64,000 nucleotides of DNA, taken from assembly GCF_052857255.1 (NCBI RefSeq), contig NC_135500.1:50866272-50930271 (forward strand). Direction: 5' to 3'. This document shows, one piece after another, positions 1-9,149 of the stretch. Origin of the DNA: Amblyomma americanum (lineage: Eukaryota > Arthropoda > Arachnida > Ixodida > Ixodidae). Made by a program: the position numbers and the translations under genes. Each line of letters begins with the position of its first letter. The first letter of the stretch is position 1. The notes under the pieces are model-generated. The model was given only the letters and a program-made list of their open reading frames with translations. It was not told the origin of the DNA and searched no databases.

Positions 1-400
1 AGGCCCTTTCCAAGTTGGAGCAATACGCGATGCAAACTCTAGGCCTCATAAGAAGAATCGCGGTTAAAGGTAGGTGTTTGAAAGAGAGGAACTTGCTGGG
101 GCTAATAGAGGCGTACGTAATTAGTAGAATTAGTTACGCGACGCCATACTTAGATATAAAAGCTAGAGAGAGGGAGAAAATAGATGCCCTCATTCGGAAA
201 TGTGTTAAAAAAAACAAAAGCCGCCGCCTTCTGGAAGACGTTGAAGTAACGAGCGTTAGCAAAATTTATTCGTCATGCGTAAAACGAAAGTCCGCATCCA
301 CGTAGCGGAGCGGTCGACGCCTAGCGCTATCAGAGAAATTACGATGCACGTCTACCCGTTGTCGACTTTACACCCTCTCAACATACGTCCCAAATCGAAT
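1..400 (+). pseudogene. I-like LINE reverse transcriptase, C-terminal fragment
   Basis: An open frame at 15-305 encodes the region after the RT palm (LIRRIAVKGRCLKE, then YVISRISYATPYL and IDALIRKCVKK). This connector lies between RT and RNase H in I-superfamily LINEs and resembles the element at 9.15-12.4 kb. The frame breaks near 305. Weak similarity may run to about 400, and the 5' part lies outside the window. Nothing recognisable follows up to about 580. It is a dead fragment; clade placement is inferred from motifs only. Confidence 0.6.
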
Positions 401-579
401 TTGCTTCGTATGGGGGGGTCAAGGTGGGCCTAGAATTCGGCTTGGAGTGCGATATGGTAATGCTTCAGTTAGTGATTGCGTGTAAACAATGTTTGCCTAT
501 TATTTAATTGTGGCTTTATTTCTATACCACAGCCCGTAGGGTTTTATTTGCTTACCAAATTCGGTACACAACTGTGCCC

Positions 580-668
580 CTTGTTGTCGGAGTATATATG
601 GCGGAACGAATGTGTGCGGGCTGCATATGATTTAACATCTGCTACAAATCCATTTGGATCCAAGATAT
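580..668 (+). ncRNA. U2 snRNA-like head, 5' part, of an interrupted U2 retroposon
   Basis: The block TTTAACATCTGCTA followed by CCATTTGGATCCAAGATAT corresponds to the branch-site-proximal and stem IIa/IIb region of U2 snRNA. The sequence upstream (from about 580) aligns only loosely with the U2 5' end. U2 sequence resumes at 1803 with ATTAAACTTTGGAAA, directly after the LTR element, so the two halves are one copy split by an insertion. Many substitutions in the 5' domain make it a pseudogene and not a working U2 gene. The 5' limit is approximate. Confidence 0.65.
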
Positions 669-823
669 TGTTACAAGTGGACGAATCATGAACGAAGAAG
701 TGGCGGTGCGCTGAACGACGACGACGTTGACAGTTGGTAGCTGGGCGCTCGGTTCTGAGCTGAGTGCTGGCCATCTCAGAGCAGCCGCCAATATAGACTT
801 ACCGCCGTAACATCCCCGTAACA
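669..823 (+). repeat. 5' LTR of the deleted gypsy element
   Basis: This 155-bp terminal repeat has TG...CA ends. It differs from the 3' copy at four sites (GTGG/GAGG, GAAG/AAAG, TTGACAG/TTGAGAG, CCAAT/CCATT), about 97% identity, so the insertion is fairly young. Confidence 0.85.
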
Positions 824-840
824 TCTTTTGGTGGAGGTAC

Positions 841-1610
841 GTGATCACTCGCGCCATTCCAACCAGCTGCGCCAATGACGTCGCTGACTTCCTTCTGCAC
901 GACGTCATATTACACCATGGCGCTCCCCGTCTACTCCTTACCGACCGTGGCCGCTGCTTCCTTTCCCGAGTTGTTGACGAAATCCTTCGTTCGTGCTCCG
1001 TTCGTCACAAGTTCACCACTGCTTATCATCCTCAGACGAACGGCCTTACGGAGCGTCTCAACCGCACGCTGACAGACATGCTCGTCATGTACGTATTCGA
1101 CGACCACCGGGACTGGGACATAAGCTTGCCTTTTGTCACCTTCGCCTACAACTCTTCGCGCCATGATACCGCTGGTTACTCGCCCTTCTATCTTCTCTTT
1201 GGACGAGACCCCTTACTGCCCTTCGACACTCTGCTGCCCACAGCTGGCCCTGTCACTATACATATGCGCGTGACGCTATCGCCCGAGCAGACGCCGCCCG
1301 CCGGGTTGCTCGACACAAGCTCTCCGCCTCCCAAGAGGCTCAAAAACACCGCTACGATGGCCTGCACCGTGATGTGCGATACCCTGCCGGATCTCTCGTC
1401 TTGCTGTGGCTCCCATCCCGTCGTGTGGGGTTATGTGAAAAACTTCTGCCGCGCTACACAGGTCCTTATCGTGTATTACGGGCAGTGACCGACGTAACGT
1501 ATGAAATCACGCCGCTGCACCCAAAGTCGACGTCCGCTCCACTGAAGTCCGAAGTCGTTCATGTAGCTCGCCTCAAGCCCTATCACCCACCATCGACATC
1601 GCACGCCTAA
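841..1610 (+). pseudogene. Ty3/gypsy integrase, C-terminal half, frameshifted
   Basis: Frame 841-1488 starts within the integrase core. It contains LLTDRGRCF (second catalytic Asp) and HPQTNGLTERLNRTL (catalytic Glu), then FAYNSSRHDTAGYSPFYLLFG, typical of gypsy integrases. The first Asp and the HHCC zinc finger are absent. A frameshift near 1370 moves the rest to the frame at 1374-1610, which carries the GPY/F module (LLPRYTGPYRVL and HVARLKPYH). No complete protein can be made. Confidence 0.85.
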
Positions 1611-1647
1611 CACGCACCGGGACGTTGCCTTCAGCCGATGGGGATAG

Positions 1648-1802
1648 TGTTACAAGAGGACGAATCATGAACGAAAAAGTGGCGGTGCGCTGAACGACGA
1701 CGACGTTGAGAGTTGGTAGCTGGGCGCTCGGTTCTGAGCTGAGTGCTGGCCATCTCAGAGCAGCCGCCATTATAGACTTACCGCCGTAACATCCCCGTAA
1801 CA
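1648..1802 (+). repeat. 3' LTR of the deleted gypsy element
   Basis: Second copy of the 155-bp repeat, followed immediately by the duplicated target ATAT and the remaining U2-like sequence. Confidence 0.85.
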
Positions 1803-2040
1803 ATATTAAACTTTGGAAATGGGGCGGTGTGCATTAAGCTTGTTTCACCACCTCCTCAGGTTGGCCCGGTATTGCACTGCCTCCGGGATCGGCCTGGGGG
1901 ATTGTAGTGCGCGTCTTTTCTTTCACTCTTTGCTCTCTTCTCTCTCAACTCTCCTACTTTCCGCACGTAGCAGCGATTGTGGCTCGGCTTGAGGCAGTGC
2001 ACTGAGCACTTTCCTTTTTATTCTTTCTGTCCGCAACAGT
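1803..2040 (+). ncRNA. U2 snRNA-like 3' half plus conserved non-U2 body (U2 retroposon)
   Basis: 1803-1898 reproduces the 3' half of U2 snRNA. It has the Sm-site-proximal segment, GGCGGTGTGC (stem III) and the terminal stem-loop IV region GGTTGGCCCGGTATTGCA with CCGGGATCGGCC. Downstream, 1900-2040 is not U2. It still aligns with the sequence following the second U2-like copy at 41578-41859 (shared blocks TCTTTTCTTTCA, CTCCTACTTTC, GCACGT.GCAGCG, TGTGGCTC.GCTTGAG, CCTTTTTATTCTT). The shared body marks a repeat family and not two random pseudogenes. Confidence 0.7.
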
Positions 2041-3109
2041 CTAGCGCGATTTGAAAGTTATCGCGCGAGCGTTGAGCAGCCTAGCGTTCCAGGCACCTAG
2101 TGGCCAGTTTTGGAACAATGAAAGTCACAATTTCGCATTCCTCGTTCTTTGTTCCGTGTAAAACCATCAACCCCGCGGCGAAATTACCCTTTCTTTTTAT
2201 TCTAAGCTTTAGATTCTTTACGATCAAGTGTGGACTTGGTTACCTATCTTCTCGGACGATAAAAAAAAATTGATGGGACAGATCTGGTAAAGCTTATCCT
2301 TGACACTGTAATCATTTGAACAACTTTCTGAGTTGGAAAAAATATACCATCGCAACATTGCCTCGTCATACTGTTTGTCCACCACTGAAATTTCGTAAAG
2401 GATTTTTGCAGAAGGGGGTAACTGCAGTTACGCACGCCAGATGCAGGTTCGTACGGCTTAATTCTAGGTAATAGCGAAGAATAGGTCGCGCGCAATACCA
2501 TCACTTCCTGTTCGATGAAGCAAGAAATTAAAAAGCTATTTGCCTAGAAGTGACTTGCGGCTGCTTAAGGAAGAGCAAAGAGAGTGGGGGAAGCTGGCCT
2601 GATACCTCCTTCGCCACGTCAGAGAATTCTGGGCCATGGCGCTGTTCTTGTTCACGGTCGATGCTCGCGCGATAACCTTCAAATCACACTAGACTGTACA
2701 TATGTAGCGGTCCTGGGACGGGACAGGCTACAGGCCTTCGTAGAAGCAACGCACCAGCCTGGAGCGTAGTGGGCCCCTGGGCCCCGCCCGCAGCAGGAGG
2801 CGGCGCCCCTGCACCGGGCTTCTGACCGGCTGCCCGGGAATTCTTGCGACCCCGGAGCCTGGTGGAGGTGCTACCCGCGGACCCCCACCCCCTCCCAGCG
2901 TCCCCACCTGCTGATCCCGGTCCCCGGCCCGGCACCAGCATGGCATCCAACGGCCCACCCGGAGGACAGACGTACCGCGCGCCTCCCCCGATGGCGCACT
3001 GTTTTAACTTCTCTTTGAGAAGTGAGAAGGCGCGCACTGTATTTATGGTATCGACGGCCGCACACTTGCAGTCGATTTTTATTTCGGTGGCAGGCGCGTC
3101 AGGGCGGTA
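2041..3109. other. Unassigned stretch upstream of the Tx1-like endonuclease
   Basis: From 2600 the DNA becomes GC-rich with several overlapping proline/glycine-rich frames (for example 2844-3110). Its place just upstream of the endonuclease suggests the ORF1/5' part of the Tx1-like LINE, but no RRM or zinc-finger motif can be seen. Nothing is recognised in 2041-2600. Confidence 0.3.
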
Positions 3110-3867
3110 GTAGCGTACGCGGGAGCCAGCCGTTCCAATTTGTCTAGTTTCTTTGATCTGTTAAATTCTTTTCTGTTAGACTGTTACGCTTGTTTTCTTG
3201 TCGGCGATTCTAATCGTGTTTTAGATCCCGTACGTGATGTCCGTGGTCCAGGCCAGGGACGGCCCTACGTCGGGGCACGATCACTGGGGGATATTTGTAT
3301 TCAGTTTTCTTTGACTGACGCGTGGGTAAAACTACACGGTAACAGTTTTGGTGGTACCTGCGAACGGGGCAGGTCCGCCTGCTATCTCGATAAGTTCCTG
3401 ATCCCGCGTGAGCTGGAGTGCTGTTTGTTGTCGTGTGATGTGCTCGCGTTTCCCCCGGGTACCCACACATTAGCGATTATCGACCTGTGTCAGCAGTACT
3501 GGACATTGGCGGGGACGCCCCACGTCTAGATCCATGGCGCATGGATTCATGTCTGCTGACAGATTGGTCGAGCGTAGTAGCTATTGAACACGCGCTGGGA
3601 AGCCCGAGTGGAGGTGACGACAGTCCCAACTCCTGGGATGACAAAAAAGCAATGTGGCGATCGTATTTAGGGCACGAAGGGAGTCAGCGCAGAAAGCGCA
3701 TCACGGGCGAGGTAAACAGCACCCTCGCCCGTATACACGCCGTGCAGCGAAGTGCGCCGCTCACCTTCGTGATGCACGATTATCTTGATTTACTGAAAGC
3801 GCGCTACCACACTCAGACCGTGCTCGTCAGACCGTGCTCGCGTGCGTACTACGAGAGGTGCGTGTAG
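3110..3867 (+). pseudogene. Tx1-like LINE endonuclease and linker
   Basis: The frame includes VGDSNRVLDPVRDVRGPGQGR, a decayed form of the GDFNxVL motif of apurinic-type LINE endonucleases. It is followed by DAWVKLHG, the arginine-serine segment (CERGRSACYLDKFL) and CLLSCDVLAFPPGTHT. The expected SDH catalytic motif is damaged and a frameshift sits near 3480. The next frame (3487-3867) is the linker (RLDPWRMDSCLL, VMHDYLDLLKARY). It is non-functional as it stands. Confidence 0.7.
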
Positions 3868-4134
3868 GCAGCCCCGATGAGACGCGTCAGGTCCGCGTAG
3901 AGGAGATGGTTTTGCCGGACGGTGCAGGAGCAGCAGCGCGGCTGTCATCTCTAACGCTTTTACGCGTCACTTTTTGCAGCTGTTTGTTTCTGGGGCTGAA
4001 TGGTGGAGCTGCGACTCTTTCAAGGTCGCCGTTCGTAGTTTTTGCGGCCAGTTGCCGCAAGTGCCGATCGAACTAGGCACACAACTTAGCGCCCCAGTAA
4101 GCTCTGACAAACTGTTAGCCACCGTGGAAATTGC

Positions 4135-4520
4135 ATGAACGCCGCCTCAGCTCCAAGCCCGGACGACATTCCCACGAGCTTCTATGCCAGGTCCTACACC
4201 GTCCTGGAGGAACACCACCTGGGGAACCCCTTTGTCAGGGATGGCAAGAGGCCGGTGTCCTTTAGAGAGAGCTGTGTTGAGCTCATCCTGAAGCCTGGCG
4301 GGTGCCCATCTGACCAGCAGGCGTGGCGCCCGGTCACTCTACTTAACACAGCTTGCAAGATTGTGGCGTCATTGCTGGCTAAAAGGTTGGGCAAGGTTTT
4401 AGCGGTGTTCGGAAGCTCGCGCAGACCTGCAGCATGCCCGGACGCTCGGCATTTTTGTCTCTCGCACTAACGCGTGACTTGGTCACGTTCACCTCGAGAA
4501 CGGGAATACTGGGTTGTTTT
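4135..4520 (+). pseudogene. Tx1-like RT, fingers region
   Basis: SPDDIPTSFYARSY, then ELILKPGGCPSDQQAWRPVTLLNTACKIVASLLAKRL, matches the conserved RT motif with LLPKPGK...WRPI.LLN..YKI. Upstream and downstream frames are broken. The segment stops at the inverted-repeat element that begins near 4525 and continues at about 5075 with LDQAKAFDRVEH. Confidence 0.75.
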
Positions 4521-4524
4521 GTCT

Positions 4525-5070
4525 TAAGGGCGGTTCACATGCAAGCGATTGAGCGAACTGAGCGACCAGCGGCTCGGCGCAGCGGTGCTTTCGGAAGGTT
4601 TCGTTTCACATGCGTCGCTCCAGAGCGTTTACTGCCGCTGCGAATCCCAGTGTTGCTGGCAAAGAATACGAGCTCGCGGTTGGTTTGCAACCATCAACAT
4701 GGAGAATGTTCATGCATCCTTTTTTCAAGATTGCTCAAATTTTGTTAAGAAATAAAGAACTCTTGTTTGTTAAATATCAACTACTTCTTGTTTTGATGCC
4801 AATAATGTCATTTTTGTTTAAGTTCGTATGTGGGTGTCGGAAGCGCGTGTTGCAAACAGTCTTTCCCGCACGAAACCTCTTCTTGTCACGTGGCTTTTCC
4901 GCCGCGCAGTCATTGGTCAGAGGGCGGAGCTATCGCGCTGTCGCTGCGAAAATTTCCAACTTGTTGAAACCCCTTCACTCTGGCCGGCCGAGCCGCCGCG
5001 ACGGGTCCAAACAGGGTTTTACGTCGCCGCGACAGGATTCGCTGGCATTTTCGCTTGCATGTGAAACACG
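4525..5070. mobile_element. Non-autonomous inverted-repeat DNA element inside the Tx1-like LINE
   Basis: The ends carry inverted copies of TCACATGCAAGCGA (4535-4548 and, reversed, 5051-5064), extending to about 20 bp with mismatches. The interruption falls exactly between two adjacent RT motifs of the host LINE. The left flank is CTTAA and the right flank CTTTA, which could be a worn TTAA-type duplication. No transposase frame is evident. Superfamily unknown. Confidence 0.6.
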
Positions 5071-5204
5071 CTTTACTCGATCAGGCGAAAGCCTTCGACC
5101 GAGTTGAGCACCGCTACCTTTTTGGCGTTCTCGGGCTTTCGGCTTTCCGCCAGATCTTGTGGAGTGTTTAGAGCGGCTGTACTCCGGCCTAACAGCTCAG
5201 CTGC

Positions 5205-5975
5205 TTTGCAGCGAAAAGCTTCACTACGCTAGTCAACACCGCGCTTCGCGCGAGCCGGCGTATGTCGAAGCACGAGTGACGTCACGCACGGCGCAGGTGG
5301 CCGCCACCGACTCCGTCGCCAGACCTTTTGCCGCTGCCGCTCGTTACGTCACGCGCGGCGCCGGTGGCTACTGCCGCGCGCTATGCGTCATCGTTTGACG
5401 TTCGCCGCAAGCGTTTACGCTGTGTTTTACGCGTACACAAACGCTTTACAGCCACCACCTCTCATTTGCACCGGTGGCGTTTGCAATCAGGTTAATGGCA
5501 GCGGCGTTTTGAAGCGAAAAGCTTCCGTACGCGGGTCAGAGCCGAGCTTCGCGTGAGCCGAACTCGTGGGTTATGCGCATGCGCGAAAACGATTGACGTC
5601 ACACGCCGCGCAGGTGGTCGCTCCTCGCCGCTGCCGCCGCCAACTCCGTCGCCTGAACGTTCGGCGCAGCCGCGCGCTACTGCACGTGTGCATGCGCAAG
5701 GAGGCTATATAATGCGCTTGACAGAGAATAGGCGTGCGCACTCGACATGGAAGGGAAGGAGAGTGCGGCTGCTGCTAGACTACGCAGAAAAGGTGAGAAA
5801 CTAGATTCGTCCGAACCAGAAGTACTCGCTTGGGAGTTGGCTGCACAATAGCAAAAAAAAAATGATAAAGCCAAAGCTAAGCTATGAAGCATAACTATGA
5901 CATCAAACAAAGCATAACTGAAGCTTTTGCTTGTATATGCAGGTTTAACCAGAGCTGAGCCACTGCCTATCTTTT
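5205..5975. mobile_element. Second insertion in the Tx1-like LINE, unknown class
   Basis: Host RT sequence stops after LYSGLTAQLL (about 5203) and resumes at NGA...SHPFDVERGIRQGCPQSP (about 5978). The 770 bp between is GC-rich. It contains an internal duplicated module (5206-5330 and 5509-5670) with GCGAAAAGCTTC, then CGCTTCGCG..GAGCC and GACGTCAC. GAAAAGCTTCA near the left end and TGAAGCTTTTG near the right form a short inverted pair. A start with EGKESAAAARLRRKGEKL occurs at 5747 but soon hits a stop. Confidence 0.5.
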
Positions 5976-5977
5976 TT

Positions 5978-6462
5978 TAACGGAGCGTAGAGCCACCCGT
6001 TCGATGTTGAGCGCGGCATTAGACAGGGCTGTCCACAGTCGCCTATGTTATTTGTGTTGTGCTCGAAGCAGCTCCTTCGCCGCATAGCGGAGTGTCCATC
6101 GGTGCGCGGATTCCCTTTGCCGCGCCGTGGTCAGGCGAAGGTGTCCGCGTACGCTGACGACGTGTTCGTGTTCCTTCGGGACGAGGAGAGCCGTAGCATT
6201 TTTACGGTCGTTTGCGAGTTCTAGCGAGCTGTCCGGCGCCCTGCTTAACAGGGGCAAGAGCAAAGCGCTGCGCTTCGGCGCTTTTGCGGCAGACCTGCTA
6301 GGCGCTGTGGATTGGGTCTCGGCGATTAAGGTGCTAGGCGTGGTGTTCCTCTCCTCAGCCCGCAAGTCGTGGGCGCAGTTGAGAGCAACAGCAGAGCAAC
6401 TTCTGGCAGTGGCAGTGCGTTTTTGCCTCTCGCTTTCGGAGTGCGCATTCATCATTAGATAA
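5978..6462 (+). pseudogene. Tx1-like RT, palm region with YADD box
   Basis: After the insertion the frame reads ERGIRQGCPQSPMLFVLC and, further on, VSAYADDVFVFLRDE. This is the catalytic YADD of the palm, still intact here. Stops and a frameshift follow (frame 6127-6462 encodes the continuation). The last codons lead in frame, through one stop, into the part beyond the I-like LINE inserted at 6471. Confidence 0.75.
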
Positions 6463-6470
6463 TCTGTGTG

Positions 6471-7582
6471 GATGGATGGATAGAAACAATTTTATTGGCG
6501 ACAAATTTAAAATGTGCGTGACCCTTACGGGTCGCTGGGACCTCTGGCCCTGGCGTATTGTTCTGTATGGTCGATGGCTCTTTGTACCTGCTCTTCTTTT
6601 GCTTCTATGGAGCCTGTGGCTGTCCATATTGTTATGCCATCTGCACACATTGCGTAGCTAATGTTTTCTATTTCGTCGAGTGCTTTCGTGAGTCCTATCA
6701 TAGCTACGTTGAATAGTGGCGGAGGTATTACTGAGCCTTGCTGGGTGCACTTGTTTGGCACCGTGAAGCTCTCAGCTCTTGTGTTTCCGATGCCTGTCAT
6801 AGCCGTTCGTTCCGTCAAGAAGGCTTTGACATATCGGAAGGCTCTGTTTCCGCAGTTTATGTTATTGAGACCTTCAATGATGGCCGCATGTCCCACGTTA
6901 TCGAAGGCTCCCTTTTATGTCGAGGGCTAATACTATGCATGTGTTCTCCACTTCTTGGTATTTCAGTGAAGACTTTCTCCTTTAATTGTAGAAGTACGTC
7001 TTGCGTGTACAGCCCCCTTCTGAAGCCAAACATGGCATCAGGGTACTATCCCGTGTCCTCCATGTATTTTGTCATCCTTTCATTGACCACTCTCTCGTAT
7101 ATCTTCTCTAGGCAGGAGGTTAGGGAGATTAATCTGAGGTTTTCGATTTGGAGTCTTTTGCCCGGCTTGGGTATCATAATTACCTGTGCATGTTTCCATT
7201 CCGTTCCTTTTTCCCAGAATCCGTTTAGGTATTTGGTAAGTTCGGCGATAGCCGTGTCTGCCATGTTTTTAATGGTGGCGTTATTTATTTTGTGCTTTCC
7301 GGCTGCCGTAATCTTTTTGGCTTCCCCTAAGGCTGCCCTTACTTCCACCTCGGTGATTGGCCTATCCATCCCGGGGTTGTATTCTCCTGTGTATTCTTAG
7401 TCTTGCTTTGGGTGCGTGGTTGTGCCGTAGCATTTCTCCCTCAGTGCCTCTGTTAGTTGGTCTTCCGTTCTGGGGAAGGTGTGGATTAGTCGTTTCATGG
7501 ACTTGCCGCTTTCCGTTTTGGTTTTTGTTGGGTCTATCAAGGCTACTAGTATATTCCAAGTTCGGGCCATTCCTAATCCTGC
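6471..7582 (-). mobile_element. 5'-truncated I-like LINE inserted in the Tx1-like LINE, with 8-bp TSD
   Basis: The flanks are TCTGTGTG at 6463-6470 and 7583-7590, an exact duplication. The element reads on the minus strand and ends with a GGATGGATGGA run (tail of CATC units), as does the 9.15-12.4 kb copy. It keeps RT pieces at 7046-7369 (MIPKPGK, LRLISLTSCLEKIYE) and 6525-6896. The catalytic box reads YAMCADGITIW, so the second aspartate is lost. Upstream coding sequence is missing from MARTWNILVAL onward, a 5' truncation typical of LINE integration. Confidence 0.85.
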
Positions 7583-8510
7583 TCTGTGTGCGCGTTGCTG
7601 TACTACGTCTCTCGTGTCGCCTGTCCGCCATGCACTTTTACGCGTCGCCTGGCCGCAATGTGTGGCGCTTTTTTCTGGGCGGGAAAGACGGAGACCGTCG
7701 CTCGCTCGCTCCTCCACCTTCCCACCAGCATGGGTGGGTTTTGCCTGCCCAACCTGCGCATAATGTGCAGCGTCCTCGCTGTCCGAGTCGTCCGCGGCCT
7801 TGTCAACTCCACCGACTACCCAGGCAGAGGGCTTCTCGCCTACGTTCTCGGGACGTAGCGGCGCCTTTTTTTTTCGTCCTTTAGTGGGTCCTTCAGCTGA
7901 ACAGCAGCTGGGGTTCTTCCGCTATGCTTGCCGGACGGCCCAGACTCTCACCGCCACCCTGCCCGAGGTCAGCGTTTGCCAGACGCAGGCCTCCCGCGTT
8001 TGCGAGCTCCTTGCAAAACAGGAGGCTACCCCAGAGCAGCTAGAGCGGAGCAGGCAGGTAAGATGGCGAGATTTGACGTCTCACTCTCTTGCGCCAGACA
8101 TCCGCGACCTCGACTGGCTGCGAAGCTGGAGTGCCTTGCCAACGGGAGTCCGTCTCGCAGCGTGGGGCATCGCTCCTTCTTCGCGGTGTCCGCAGTGCGG
8201 CGGAACTGAAACCTTTGAGCACGCGCTATTTGAGTGCGTTGTGACGCGCACTGTTTGGCGACTTCTGTTCCCTATGTTTAGTTTGTCGCTCGACTGGCAC
8301 ACCAGGCCGCGCGATGCATTTGTGCGGCTGTTGTTGTGTGCTGGCGCTTTTGTTTTGTGGCGCCAGAAAGGCGTCGCTTCCTTACAGGGCCGACCCCAAC
8401 GGGTCATGTTTTCGATGCTGCAGCCTGTCCGAGCGTGCCTGTTTGGGCAGGCGTGCTTAGGCAGGGTGACGCTGCAGGAAGGGCTTCTGCGATGGTAGAG
8501 CACCCGCTTC
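7583..8510 (+). pseudogene. Tx1-like LINE C-terminal region with zf-RVT domain
   Basis: 7586-7858 encodes CGAFFWAGKTETVARSLLHLP, then SMGGFCLPN and YPGRGLLAYVLG, the post-RT connector of L1/Tx1-type LINEs. A shift leads to 7800-8498 with WGIAPSSRCPQCGGTETFEHALFECVVTRTVWRLLF. This is the C-x2-C...H...C zinc-binding zf-RVT domain. The frame ends at the 3' UTR. Confidence 0.8.
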
Positions 8511-8574
8511 ATCGTCTCAAGCGGGGGCCGTGTGACGGTGCGACTACTACCTTACTGAGTGGTGCGCGCAAGTG

Positions 8575-8775
8575 ATATGCGCGATTTGTGCGCGGTTCCC
8601 TCCCTTGTACTTCCCCCGCGCTTATGGACTTCCTTTAAATTAGTTTTTTGGACACTTTTTCGGTGCGTGTGTGTGTGTGTCGGCGATATTAGTCGCCGTA
8701 GTGTATCTTTTGTACAATTGAGGGACTAGTGTCCCTTTTCAGATGAGCGTCCAAATAAACGTCTCTTTAACCCGT
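8575..8775 (+). promoter_or_regulatory. 3' UTR of the Tx1-like LINE with two hairpins and a poly(A) signal
   Basis: Two perfect stem-loops, CGGCGA-TATTAG-TCGCCG (8681-8698) and GGGAC-TAGT-GTCCC (8722-8735), lie just before AATAAA near 8755. They may be the structure recognised by the element's own RT. This role is inferred from other LINEs. Confidence 0.5.
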
Positions 8776-9149
8776 TATAGAATATTTTGGGGGGAGATAG
8801 GGGTGAGGGGAAAAGGGATGGGAGGGCACAACCAACTTTAATGGCCGCCATCATCAAATCAAATCTTTATTTCTCATCAAGTGCTACAGATAGAGGGACT
8901 ACGGAAAAAAGGTGCCACTTGGCGGCTTGACGAGTCCGCATCCCCATATATAACCGAGCGTCTAGGATTAGAAACCGAAACTAAGCCGCCATTTCGTCCC
9001 CTGACGTCATACTCACAATGTTCCTCCTCAATCTAGAACCGTGTGGGGCACGTCCGTATCCGTAATGTTGGTTTAGTAGATTTACGTAATTTATTTATGT
9101 ACTAAGGTGATGGCCTTGCCGGTACCGTCTCCGTCACACATCTTGTATC
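8776..9149 (-). repeat. Probable LINE 3' end fragment (reverse) and spacer
   Basis: On the minus strand the text GAGAAATAAAGATTTGATTTGATG (8855-8880) looks like a LINE 3' end with AATAAA and a short repeat tail. No coding motif is visible in the rest. Confidence 0.35.

Larger units (their letters stand above)
669..1802 (+). mobile_element. Internally deleted Ty3/gypsy element, complete with both LTRs
   Basis: Two 155-bp repeats, 669-823 and 1648-1802, begin TGTTACAAG and end CCCCGTAACA and differ at four positions. The flanking 4 bp are ATAT on both sides (665-668 and 1803-1806), a target duplication. A primer-binding-like TGGTGGAGGTACG follows the left LTR, and a purine-rich GATGGGGATAG precedes the right one. 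Between them only the C-terminal half of integrase remains. Gag, protease, RT, RNase H and the first integrase aspartate are gone, so the copy must have moved in trans or been deleted afterwards. It sits inside a U2-like sequence. Confidence 0.85.
3110..8775 (+). mobile_element. Tx1/L1-like LINE, degraded and interrupted by three insertions
   Basis: Fragments in order along one strand give endonuclease (3110-3530), linker (3487-3867), RT part 1 (4135-4520), RT DQAKAFDRVEH (5075-5200), RT RQGCP and YADD block (5985-6460), the post-RT region (7583-7860) and a C-terminal zf-RVT zinc finger (7900-8500). The 3' end has two small hairpins and AATAAA. The domain order and the FNCVL-like and zf-RVT features place it in the L1/Tx1 group. 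Inserted elements lie at about 4525-5070, about 5205-5975 and 6471-7582. Numerous stops and shifts make it inactive. Confidence 0.75.

Noticed and set aside
1803..1898. Functional U2 snRNA gene
   Set aside because: It is interrupted by a gypsy element and its 5' domain has many substitutions.
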